Part shown: one piece after another, positions 37,140-52,095 of the stretch
Numbering within the stretch: the stretch's first letter is position 1
Layout: each line of letters opens with the position of its first letter
NCBI RefSeq assembly: GCF_036898095.1
Contig: NC_090741.1
Location: 20,710,504 to 20,774,503, forward strand
Length of the DNA: 64,000 nt
Direction: 5' to 3'
Origin: Palaemon carinicauda
Lineage: Eukaryota; Arthropoda; Malacostraca; Decapoda; Palaemonidae
Translations under genes and position numbers: made by a program
The notes under the pieces: generated by a model
Told to the model about the DNA's origin: nothing
Databases searched by the model: none
Seen by the model: only the letters and a program-made list of their open reading frames with translations

Positions 37140-38400
37140 GATCGGCTCTATTTTTTATCCTGGCAAGCTCCTCCTTGTATACTTTACAGTTATCATCATA
37201 TGTCTTATGATTCGTATCATTGTAATTCCTCACTGTGCAGTTATGACATTTTAACATATTTACAGTACAATCCGTGGTTCGATGATGCTGGCTACACTAG
37301 GCACATACCCGAGTCTTGCCACAATTTTCGGCAGTATGACCAAATTCCTGGTATTTATAACACTGAAATACATTGTAGGAATCATAAATTTTGCAGCATC
37401 CTCCAAGCGTGGTATATACTCTATCATCCCTTTTACGGAAGACTTTCCTGATAGTTGGACTACACTTTATAATGACATGTAATTTACCGCTTTGTCTTGA
37501 TTTAAACTTCCTGATCAATTTAAAGTCCTCTTCATTTCCACATATATCATTCAACCATTCATTCTTCTCCATTATAGTGGCAATTATATCATCTTCATTT
37601 TCATCAATATTGCAGACCTTGATCTTCGGTTTAAGTAGATCCTTTTTATCTACTTCTACCATAATGTCATTCTTGACCTCTTCTGAGTCATTTTTAGCCT
37701 TTTCTAACCCAGCTTTATCTGCAAAATTAATTACCAAGTGGCCTTGTTTAGAGGTTTTGACCTGTTCGACATTCTTGGTTATCTTCTTCATGATAGTTTT
37801 CTAGATCTCTGAAGCCTTCGTATTTTCCTCCGTAGATTTTATAACCAAAGTGTTTCTTGATTTAAACTTACTTGCATATGTGGTCTTGGTCACATTTTCT
37901 TGTTCGTATTCCATAAGTTTCTCTTTCAGCTCAACAATTTCTTGACGCATATCAGTGTATTGAGCAGTTATTATATCCATAAAACCAGACATCTGTTGTT
38001 GTACATTTACCTTCTTCTCTTCTATGTTGATGCTTAGTCTCATCATGTCTTCCCATGATTGCCTGGCCCATGAACCATTGGGATTTGCAGTCTCGACACA
38101 TCTTGAACATTTATAAATGGTGTTCCTGCTTTGTAAAAGAATACTAGTACCATCCCTTAAATTAGAGCAAGCTTCTTCATCATGGTACCATCTTCGGTAT
38201 TCATCGCATTGTATCCCATCAGCGACATAGGACTCACAGTGCCCACACATGCCATGATTGCCTCCGTCATCCCATTCTTCATTAGCTGCTGCCATTATAT
38301 TTTCCTCTTTTCCTTGGAGTACCGTGTCGATTTCAATCACAAATAGATCGAAATCATTCACGGGATTAAGTTTTTCTTTTCGTTTTCTAGAGAAGAGCAT
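37129..38400 (-). pseudogene. LINE ORF1 with PHD-like finger, coiled coil and zinc knuckles
   Basis: One reading frame broken by two TAG codons (37801-37803 and 37297-37299). From the N-terminus: a basic start; a PHD-like zinc finger (CGHCESYVADGIQCDEYRRWYH ... CSRCV); a coiled coil (VQQQMSGFMDIITAQYTDMRQEIVELKEKL); a region of RRM-like spacing; and zinc knuckles (FQCYKYQEFGHTAENC, with Tyr replacing the second Cys; CHNC...H...C). The last codons overlap the ORF2 start (ATGGAGTCTAG). ORF1 proteins bind the element RNA. The PHD-like finger fits CR1-type ORF1s, while RRM plus CCHC fits Jockey/I types. Confidence 0.82.
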
Positions 38401-38640
38401 ATTGAGTCATTTTTCAATGACTTTTCAAGTAGCCCCACCCCAACACAAAAATGCTGAGTCAGGCCTTTCGCTACAGACCTCACATACAAGGAAACCGCTG
38501 ATTTTTAACAATATATTTCACTAATATCAATACTAGCAAACACCCACAAAGAGATTTTTTATAGTATAAACGAGATACACAATGATTCCGTTTAAAGCCA
38601 GTTTCGATACAGAGCATCAAAACACACGTCCACACCCGCG

Positions 38641-39149
<509 letters not shown>

Positions 39150-39199
39150 CACTGAAAACGCTGTTTAGGGATCACTGCCCCGAAAAGGTACCTAAGAGT

Positions 39200-39500
39200 T
39201 GGGTCAGGTGCTATATACAACGAACCTTTTTAGACCTTTCCAACGAGCCCAAGAACACCTCTTAACTCTCCATAGTTCCTGATATACGCATACCCCTTAT
39301 TTTCGCGTCCTGTCCCTTATACCCTGACGTAGTGCACTCATCTGTCTCACCGCCATACTGAGGACCTTGAGACCTTTCCAATAAGCCCAAGAAAACCTAT
39401 TAACTCCTTTTGGTTGCTGAGATAGCATACCGCATAATTTACGATTTTAGCGTCCTTACCCCTTATAGGGAGGGTGCCATGGGTAGACATAATAATTTTA
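39200..39500 (+). repeat. Degenerate tandem repeat with GACCTTTCCAACGAGCCCAAG motif, left part
   Basis: Reiterations of GACCTTTCCAANNAGCCCAAGAANACCTNTTAACTC ... TTGCTGAGATA... at about 39230 and 39370. The same unit continues at 40800-41030, so an insertion (probable solo LTR, 39764-40784) has split or neighboured the array. Confidence 0.7.
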
Positions 39501-39763
39501 AAAGATGTTTGAAAGAGAAAAAAATATCTATTCCCAGCGTGAGCAGCGAGGCCATTCCTGTCACCTCTTCATTTTCATCAGGATTTTGGAAGTAAACCAA
39601 GCCTCGCCATGAGCGCCTACCGCGATAAGGAAACTGTCCTGTTTGACCAAGATATCATTGTCTTAATTAGTAGAGTTGGAGTCAGCATATTTTGAGAAAC
39701 CGAGCCTGAGGGAAATCCTTGTTTAGGATATATGTCATCATGGAAGAACATGTGCTGCCCTTT

Positions 39764-40784
39764 TGTTACGACTTAACACGTGGTCCGGATTGCATTAGAA
39801 ATTTCTTCTAGAAGCTTCCATGGCGTGATCGAAGTGGGCATTTTTGAGGAGGCCAATAAAGATGCAGAATGGTTAAAAAGAACGCCATCTATGGAGATGA
39901 CCACTGCCCACTGCAATTAACTCCACCCATACATGGCTATATAAACTTCAAGAAGAGATTGTCCAAGAGAGATAGGACAGGGCATAAGACAAGAGGAACT
40001 ATGTCTGAAGCAGATAACATCCAAGTCCTAGCAAGATAAGAAACAGAGAAGACTAGAAGTCTGATAGAGCCAGATTCTAACCTTCCCTTCAGACAACAAA
40101 AGCCTATCTCCAAAAAAATCATGTTATGGCTGAGAAGAAGAGACAAATTAAAGCAGCCAGCCCTTCCTGCTTGTGACGAGAAGTACCCAACACTGCCTGC
40201 AGCCTGCCTTCGTTCAACAGTATCATCGAGTCCTTGGAAGAAGACCTCTGATGTCCCTTCTTGATGCCACCCCTTTTGTGACGTCTTCGAATCCGGTCAT
40301 CGTGTCAGTTTCAAATGAACTTCAGCCGCCCTCCTGCAACGTTCTCAAGCCTTACTTCAACAGTATCATCGAATCCTTGGAAGAAGACCTCTAATATCCC
40401 TTCTTGATGTCACCCCTTTTGTGACGTCTTCGAATCCGGTCACCGTGCTAGTTTCATCTGAACTGCAGTCGCCCTTCTGTAAAGTTCTCAAGCCTGAAGT
40501 CTCCGTACCAGCATCGTCTCAGCAGCTGCAGAAAACTTTTCCTTAAGTATTTGTACCTTACTGACTGTTCCCCTTTTCTGTTGGTGTTTGATTGGTTTGA
40601 TTTGTCAGTTAAAGTAACCGAAGAAGTAACATTAATTTTCTTTATGAGTTTCTGAATAGATATGTCGTATTTTTTTTTTTTTTTCGTGTGTTTCTTTTTA
40701 TATTCATTTCCCATATTTCAATCGGTATGGTTGATATTTATTTTGCTTATTAATAGAACCTGTAACGATTTTAAGATCGTAACA
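39764..40784 (+). mobile_element. Probable solo LTR (1,021 bp)
   Basis: It starts TGTTACGA and ends TCGTAACA, 8-bp inverted termini with TG...CA ends. It contains TATATAAAC (about 39940) as a possible TATA box. A 143-bp exact-period tandem duplication (40213-40355 and 40356-40498, starting TTCAACAGTATCATCGA) lies inside. No coding interior is attached on either side. The right flank GTTGGCGAACTTG could be a leftover primer-site region. The superfamily is unknown. Confidence 0.6.
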
Positions 40785-41035
40785 GTTGGCGAACTTGCCC
40801 TTCCTCACACCCCTATATGTCACAGGACCTCGAGAACTTTCCATCGAGCTCAAGAACATCTCTTAATTCTGTGTAGTTCCTGAGATACGCTTACCCTTCA
40901 TTTTACGATTTTTTTATTCCTACTCTTTATGGAGATGTACGCCCATCACCACACCCCTTATACGTCGCGGGACCTCAAGGCCTTTCCAACGAGCCCAACA
41001 ACAACTATGAACTCCTCGTGGTTGCTGTAAAACTT
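40785..41035 (+). repeat. Degenerate tandem repeat with GACCTTTCCAACGAGCCCAAG motif, right part
   Basis: Two units, GGACCTCGAGAACTTTCCATCGAGCTCAAG and GGACCTCAAGGCCTTTCCAACGAGCCCAA, about 150 bp apart, continuing the array at 39200-39500. Confidence 0.7.
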
Positions 41036-41149
41036 TTACTTTAAGAAAGTCTATGGTTTATGGTTTTTTTTTTTTTTTTCATCTGTTAATATATGACCTT
41101 ATGGCAAGATCCATAGCAAAGGAGAAGAGATTGTGTTTTTTTATTTTTC

Positions 41150-41849
41150 AGGGCCTTGCAGGATAAAGCCCTGACATATCCTTCTAATCTCGTCTATTTT
41201 CTTAGTTTGTTAATTCTTGGTCTTCTCTTCCTTTTCCAGCTTCTTTTACAGTCTCTAGGGACCCATTTTGTTGTTATTAATATTCATCTATTGCCTGTCA
41301 TTCTCATTATATGTCCTAAACATGTCCATTTCTTTTTCTATATGCTGTCATAATATCCTCTACTTAAGATTGCTCTCGAGTCATGTTGCGCCTTTTTTGT
41401 CGCTTAGGTTATTGCCATCATTATCATCTCATTGCTCTTTGAGTTTTAACTTGCCTCTGTCTCGAGGCTTAATTGAGGTTCGAAATTTCGGATGCCTTAG
41501 TTGATACTGGTAAGACTATCTGATTGAATACTTTCCCTGTTTATATCTTTTTTTTTAATTTTGCTTGCATGTCCAGGGGAAACATTTACTGTCTGTCACA
41601 TACGTAAGGTATATTCATTAACAATCTCTAGAGGTTCGTCCAATACCGTTATTTGGTCTCTCTGCATTTTAATTGAAAATCATCTTAGATTTAGTCCCAC
41701 ATTTTTACTTTCTCTATTCAAATCTTCTATCATCTTTTGCAAGGGCCCCCCCCCCCTCTTGATTCAATAAATACAACTATGTCATTTGCAAAAATCAAGT
41801 TGTCTAGTTATTACCTACAATAATTTCAAATCCTACATTGACAAAATCT

Positions 41850-41882
<33 letters not shown>

Positions 41883-42660
41883 AATCTCAATATGCTGTGA
41901 ATAATTTAGGAGAGATGGGGCCTCCTTATCGAACCTCTTTCTCAATGAGAATTTTCTCCCCATGTTCATGTACTTTAACTATTGCTCTACTTCCTGTATA
42001 TATATCTTCAAGTGTTCTAACATAAGATTCATCTATTCGTTGTATTTGAAGGGTTTTCATTGCTGCTGAGGTTTTGACAGAATAAAAAGCTTTCTCATAA
42101 TCTTTAAATGCCATACATAGTGGTTTGCTATACTCTGTTGATTTTCCATTAGCTGGTTAATTACATGACCATGGTCAGTTGTTGAATACCCACTTCTAAA
42201 GCCTTCCTGGTCTCTTGGTTAATTAAAGTCTAGCAGTTTTTCCATTCGGCCTAATATGATCTTTGTAAATTTTAATATACTATGGCATTTAATTTTTCAG
42301 GTCTTTCGTTTATCCCTTATTGTGAATTAGTATAGTAATAAAGTTTTTCCAAAGATGAAGGTATAAAGCAATATTGCAGACATTTCATGTAAAGTTCCAC
42401 GAATATTACCAATATGAAATCTCCTCGACCTATTATTAAGTCAGTTGTTAAGCCATCTTCTGATTCATTTCCTTATTTCATACATTTTAAGGGTTTCTTT
42501 ACTTCTCTTACTGTTACATTAGGTATAGGTTCAGGTGATTTATTATATCTATTGGCTAAATTATTTCTTATAACACTATCGTTTACCATTGAACAGAAAT
42601 CTTCTGCAATTTGTATCACTACATCTCTTATTACATACACCAACGAAGTTGCAAGGAGGT
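41150..42660 (-). pseudogene. RTE-type LINE fragment B, minus strand
   Basis: The minus reading carries RT blocks of an RTE-type LINE: VREVKKPLKCMK, SEDGLTTDLIIGRGD, MAFKDYEKAFYSVKTSA (first catalytic region), ESYVRTLEDIYTGSRAIVKVHEHGEKI, then LIFANDIVV, where the catalytic FADD is changed to FAND. The far tail at 41160-41350 has WVPRDCKRSWKRKRRPR. Many stops, an A26 tract (41855-41880) and a C10 run interrupt it. A different subfamily from A1/A2. Confidence 0.82.
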
Positions 42661-42857
42661 TATGTTTGCGCCCTTGTTTGGGTGTTTGTCTGTGTGAGTG
42701 TGTGTTTGTTTGTGAACAGCTTCCTGGCCACAATTTGCATCGTAGAGGAATGAAACTTGCAGGGATTAACTTTTATGTAAAAAGCTGGAAATGATGAAAT
42801 TCTGGAAGGTCAAGGTCAGTGTTCAAGGTCATGGTCAAGCAAAATGTCCAATACCAA
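42630..42857 (+). repeat. Dispersed repeat with AAGGTCAAGGTCA block
   Basis: Begins CACCAACGAAGTTGCAAGGAGGTTATG, continues GTGAACAGCTTCCTGGCCACAATTTGC and GAATGAAACTTGCAGGGATTAAC, and ends in GGAAGGTCAAGGTCAGTGTTCAAGGTCATGGTCAAGCAAAATGTCCA. I recognise this as a common arthropod repeat type but cannot name it. Two TCAAGGTCA elements (42808-42817 and 42821-42830) match the FTZ-F1/ERR-type nuclear receptor site. Confidence 0.6.
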
Positions 42858-43190
42858 AAAGAAAGTAGGCACTGGACAACTATTGCAGTAGTTAACCCCT
42901 TGACCGGAGAAGAATTGCATGGTAATCTCAGTGTAGTCAAGTATATGAGGATAGAGGAAAATGTGGAAAGAATAAGAAAGAATATTCGGTGTAAATGTAA
43001 GAAAATAAAAATGAGCCGTAACCAGAGAGCTAGATCCAATGTAGTACTGTCTGGCCAGTCAAAGGACCCAATAACTCTCTAGCGGTAGTATCTCAACGGG
43101 TGGCTGGTGCCCTTTGACGTAGTTAGCGACTGCAGACCATAGTCTTTTTTTTCCTGCAGCCACTGACGATGTACGGCTACCCACCTCCCT
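42858..43190 (+). repeat. Repeat R1, third copy (5'-truncated)
   Basis: Starts at GAAAGTAGGCACTGGACAAC and follows R1 through GAAGAATTGCATGGTAATCTCAGTG, ATGAGGATAGAGGAAAATG, AGCCGTAACCAGAGAG, GTCTGGCCAGTCAAAGGACCC, CTCTCTAGCGGTAGTATCTCAACGGGTGGCTGGTGCCC. This 3' part is the best-preserved version in the window. Confidence 0.88.
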
Positions 43191-47570
<4,380 letters not shown>

Positions 47571-48190
47571 AAGAGCACAGAGAAACATTTGCAACTGAAA
47601 GTAGGAATTGATTTGCAGTCTTAGAGACTTTAGATACGAAGAGCACACAATTAATGAATAATGGTGTGATATTAAGAACATGTATCAGTTCTTGGGACAC
47701 GCAGTTACAAGGAGAAAGCCATGATATCAAATGATACTTGGGATACTATGAAAAGGAGACAAAAACAGAAATGGATTGTTGAAAGTTTTCGAGGAAGCAA
47801 TGGAAATAACAATGTAGAGCATGTTAAGTATTCCAGTATTGATAGTGGCATCAAAAGAAAAGCCAGGAATGACTGGAGAGAATATCTAGACAGTAAATCA
47901 GATGAGGCTGACAAAGCTATAAATTCATGAAGTTGCTATGGTGTAAAAATTGCTCATAGAATTATTTTTGAAATCTCTATGGGAGGCAAACAAGAAGCAT
48001 ATACCCATTATAAAGAGAGATGGATCTGTTATAACAACAGCAGATGAAGAAAGACAACGTTGGATGGAACACTTTAGTGAGGTTATGAATAGGAGATATG
48101 AAGAGAATAATTTGATTGATATACCTGAAGCTGAGGAAGACGTTGATGTGCCCATGTTTGAAAAAAAATGTGATTGAAATTGAAGCTATC
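47571..48190 (+). pseudogene. LINE A2, linker between endonuclease and RT
   Basis: Broken frames include ISNDTWDTMKRRQKQKWIVESFRG, IKRKARNDWREYLDSKSDEADKAIN, HIPIIKRDGSVITTADEERQRWMEHFSEVMNRRYEEN. This is the usual helical linker of RTE-type polyproteins, ending before RT block 1. Confidence 0.8.
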
Positions 48191-49410
48191 CTTAAAACAC
48201 TAAAGAGATGAAAAGGCCCTGGATACGATGTAATAACTGACAAGATGATACTGGCCAGAAATGAAGTGAGTCCCACACTACTTACAAGATCATTTTGTAG
48301 AATATGGCATGAAGAGGCAAAGCCTTATGAATGGGAATTAGGATTGTTGGTGAAAATGGAAAAAAAAGAGACCTGGCTGATTGCAATGATTAGAGAGGCA
48401 TAACACTTACGTCAGTTATTATGAAAATATTTAGTATGCTTATTCTAAAGAGACTAGAGAGAAAGATTGATGACAAGCTGAGAGATGAACAAGCAGGATT
48501 TAGAAAAGATAAAAGTTGCACTGATCAAATTTTCATTTTGAAACATGTACAGCAATGCGTAGAATATAGAAATCCACTTTTGATGGAATTTGTGGACTAT
48601 GAAAAAGCCTTTGATAGGGTGCGCTGGCCAATTTTATGAGTTATTATGGAATTCCTCTTAAATATGTAAATTTGATTAAATCTGTTCATGACTATAGCAA
48701 GTGCAAAGTTAATGTTAATGGAGTCTTATCAAATGAATTTCCAGTGAACAGCGGAGTACTCCAAGAGAATGTGTTGTCACCTATGTTGTTTATTCTCCTC
48801 ATGGATTTTGTAATGTATAGAACAGGCAGAGATGGTGGAGAAGGATTGGACTGGATTGATGATAGGAATTTTGCAGACCTAGATTTTGCTGATGATGTTG
48901 TCCTTGTTAGCAGATTACCACAAGATTTTTAACGCTTGCTTACCAGAATGCATGAAATATCATACGAGATTGTGCTGAAGATTAATAGAAGAAAGACAGA
49001 GATGATGAGAACGGAGTATGCAATGAAAGATGAAATAACATTGTAAGGAGGAAGGATTAATGAGGTAGAATCATTTAAGTATTTAGGAACTATGATCTTA
49101 ATACAGGGTCTTTAGAATTGGAGTTTAGTGAAGGATTGAAAAAAGCAAATCAGACAATGGCTATGTTAAGTAAAATTTTTAAATCAAATCTCCTGAAATT
49201 ACATATAAAAATTAGACTATATATTAGTTTAGTGAGATCGGTGTTACTCTATGGACATGAGTAATGGTATGACAAAGAAACAATTGCCAATAGATTCAGT
49301 ATATTTAAGAACAAAGCCCTCAGAAGGATATTGGGAGTTAAATAGCAGGACAGGATTAGAAATGAAACTATAAGAGAAATTACTTGAGTGCCATAGGTGG
49401 ACGAGATAAT
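48191..49410 (+). pseudogene. LINE A2, reverse transcriptase and C-terminus
   Basis: Successive frames give RGITLTSVIMKIFSMLILKRLERKI, DEQAGFRKDKSCTDQIFILKHV, MEFVDYEKAFDRV (first catalytic Asp), SNEFPVNSGVLQENVLSPMLF, NFADLDFADDVVLVS (catalytic FADD intact), then KINRRKTEM and FKNKALRRILGVK. At least five frameshifts or stops. Same subfamily as A1 (8322-10200). Confidence 0.9.
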
Positions 49411-50159
49411 GATCTTGTCAATACATCGTCATCTCTTCCTTCCTCTGTTTCTTTTCCAATCTCTAGGGACTCATGCTATTTTTATTAATGTCCATCTATT
49501 ATATATCATTCTGCTTATATAGTCATGAGCAAATGAAGTGTCGCCTACTCCACTTTACTTTCACCATTATCTTCTATAGAGTTTAGAATGTCATGTGAAA
49601 GAGATTGTAACAACGGTGGGAGGGAGCGTTTGCCGGTTAATGCTGTTAGAAGTTTTGAGGGGTAAGGAAACATTTGCTTGAAGGTCGGATTTTCTCTGTA
49701 AAATTTCTTATGTTAAATAATGAATAAAAACTCTTTACACTTAATCTATACATTAGAAAATATACCAATACCATTCTCTTTCTTTTTAAAAGTAATCTAA
49801 ATATAGCCCAGCAATTAACTAATTATATCGAGCATAAACAACTATGCTTATGTATTTTCGTCATAAAAGCACACGAACTCTGTAAAAAGTGATTAAATTC
49901 GGGGTTATATAGGCTTCTTGTTCGGTGCTTTTGTCATCTACCAATAAAATGAGAAAACTGATGTCAAAATTAACCTTCATGGTTAGAAGTCTAATTCTTA
50001 GAACAATTAATCTTGTGTTTGATGGAAATCAATTGTAATGATTAAATCTTCTGTTGTCTTTAAAAGGGAAAAATTCTATGTCACGTCATAATACATTAAT
50101 GTATCTGAAGTTACGTTGGATTTAATCCTTATCCCCATCAGGGCATTAGATGGCTGCTG
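49411..50159. other. Spacer with a short RTE-B-like tail
   Basis: 49430-49600 (minus) resembles the tail of RTE fragment B: TCTAGGGACTCATGC, TAATGTCCATCTATTATA match 41250-41330. The rest is AT-rich with no feature. Confidence 0.5.
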
Positions 50160-50680
50160 CGCTTTATTGATGTTTGAGGTTTTTGTGCGGTTTATATTGG
50201 TCAAACATTGTAGTATGCTTCTCGAAGCTCTGTACCATTTTTAACTTTCATTTCCTGCTTCAGTTTGAGAGTCTCGCATTCATCGACAGCATTTTCAGTG
50301 CTTGGGTGTTCAAAAATGAACACACCTGTACCATGGAACGATATTTGAGCTGTGGTCGCAGTCAGAATATGATCTATATTGTCCACTGTTGCAGTTTGAA
50401 ACAACTGCTTTCTCAACTGTTCGGAACAGATTGCTTCATCTTCAATATATGGTGCAACTACTGCTCTCCTAGCTGTGCTGATATTTCAAGGATCCTGCCG
50501 TATGATATGCAGAGCCAATTTTCATTAAGAATTTCGAAGTTCTGTCTCTTCCATTTCTTGGAAACATATAATGTCCTAAGTAGACTGCAAAAGGTGTTTA
50601 ACAGCCCTTGGAAAACCTGTGGACACTGGCACCTTCCTTGTATCTGGCAAAACAGGTGCAATATAGGAGTTGTAATATAG
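50160..50680 (-). pseudogene. Fragment of an unnamed transposon-associated frame
   Basis: Two minus frames read NENWLCISYGRILEISAQLGE and, after a shift, QTATVDNIDHILTATTAQISFHGTGVFIFEHPS. The combination 'SYDRxLxIS ... VDNIDHNPT ... SFHGT' recurs in repeated protein families of invertebrate genomes, as I recall it, but I cannot name the parent element. The longer plus frame at 50174-50680 is the antisense shadow. Confidence 0.45.
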
Positions 50681-51032
50681 AAAGGTCAGATTTTGATGCT
50701 CCATGCTGGATTTTGCACCATGTTCAATCATGTAAAACACCCCATTGTAGGTCTGTGTCGTGAAAATTTCTGCCTAAATTTGACTCATGATGGAACATGT
50801 CTCTTCTTATTATACCTCTAGCTTTTGCTCTCATTAGATGGATCATTTCATCATACATGGATGCTTGTGAGATAATTCAGTCTACTTCATTTTTAAAAGA
50901 CAGCAGGACATCTTGCCCTTTTTGATGAATTTGCATCTTGGGATTATGAAAGAGCAACTGATTCTAGACTCAAGTAGAATGTACATCAAGCAATTCAATG
51001 CATACCTGTTCCAGCCTCTACTTGTAAAACAT

Positions 51033-51387
51033 GGCCAAGTCAACAAGCTTGAAACAGGCTACTTATCCTTTGACAGTGAAATACTGGTGGTGCATTTGAC
51101 TGTCCGTCACTTTCGCTACTTCTTTGAAGGTACACCCTTTGTCATTCGCACGGACTACAAGCCTCTGTTGTATTCCTTCACTCGACAGTCCTACGCCTGG
51201 TCCACCCATCAATGCCGACATCTCTCACCTTCTGAATACAATTGCACCTTCTACACGTCCCTGGGAAAATGAATCCCATTACCATTCACCTGAGATTGGA
51301 TTACAATGCCTTGGCTAAAGCCCAATCAAAAGATCTAGAATACCTAGCATGTAAGACACCCTGCTCGTCTCTCCGTTGGGAAGAAGT
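51033..51387 (+). pseudogene. Gypsy-B5, RNase H fragment (left of the Copia insertion)
   Basis: The frame reads TGYLSFDSEILVVHLTVRHFRYFFEGTPFVIRTDYKPLLYSFTRQS, matching B4 RNase H (Glu position DSEIL; third Asp in RTDY), then the start of the integrase-linker DNA (CTCTCCGTTGGGAAG). It is 5' truncated. The Gypsy sequence continues at 59565 after the Copia element. Confidence 0.85.
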
Positions 51388-51578
51388 TAACAGATAACAA
51401 TCCTTATTGCTGGTTCCCTTGTAAACTTGTTGTCTTGAGATGATAATCCTTATTGCTTGTTCCCTCGTAACCTTGGTGTCTCTGAGACTTGAGCTTTGGT
51501 ATTTCTCCCGTGTATGTTTTAATTAATAAAGTTCCTGTGTGAAGAACTGATGTCTCTCTCTACCCCCTGGATATTATA
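51388..51578 (+). mobile_element. 5' LTR of the Copia element
   Basis: Runs TAACAGATAACAATCC to GGATATTATA. It holds an internal ~50-bp near-duplication (AATCCTTATTGC...GTTCCCTCGTAA twice) and AATAAAG as a polyadenylation-type signal. Ends are TA...TA instead of the usual TG...CA. Confidence 0.92.
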
Positions 51579-51596
51579 TGGTAGCAGAGCGTGGTT
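51579..51596 (+). promoter_or_regulatory. Copia primer-binding site (initiator-Met tRNA type)
   Basis: TGGTAGCAGAGCGTGGTT directly follows the LTR and resembles the complement of the 3' end of methionine tRNA, the standard Copia primer. Confidence 0.75.
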
Positions 51597-52095
51597 CGAG
51601 GGACTGCGGGGATTGTCTCGGAGATTGAATTTTACTAAGAAAGATAAAAGAAAATGATGAGCAGCTAAAAGTTCCCAAACATCGGGGAGGGGGAGTAATC
51701 CGGAAGTTCAGTAAGTTGCTGCAAATGTGAAGCCGTCTGTGAGAAGGAAAACCAATGGATTTCAGCTTATGAACTGGAAAGGACGTATTGGTTCAGTCGA
51801 CCAGAGTGCTTCGGGGAGCAGATATCATGGATAGATGAAGAAAACAAATTTGTTGAGATGATGCTGAACTGTTGATACATGGTGAGGCAGACGACCTGAG
51901 CCTGAAGTTGTGTGAGCCGAAGAATGGTAATTACGAGTCTTCGCAGTAGCTTAATCCTTTTGCTGTTTTGAGTGTTTGTGAGTGCTTGAGGATCTTCTGG
52001 AAGAAACCTTGAACCATGATGTTATTATCTACAATAAAGTGAAACAGTCATAATCGGAAATTGTTCATATACATTTTTTTCCCTCACGAGGAAAG

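Larger units (their letters stand above)
34076..38640 (-). mobile_element. CR1/Jockey-group LINE, near full length, minus strand
   Basis: Read on the minus strand: 5' UTR (38640-38401), ORF1 (38400-37129), ORF2 with AP-endonuclease and RT (37139-34213), 3' UTR and an AAGT-type 3' tail (about 34076-34095). ORF1 and ORF2 overlap. Each ORF carries a few stops and frameshifts, so the copy is dead but recent enough to be read throughout. The 5' end is approximate. Confidence 0.85.

Noticed and set aside
50174..50680. 168-codon plus-strand frame as a gene
   Set aside because: The minus strand of the same interval carries a recognisable transposon-associated pattern (VDNIDH...SFHGT). The plus frame is its shadow.
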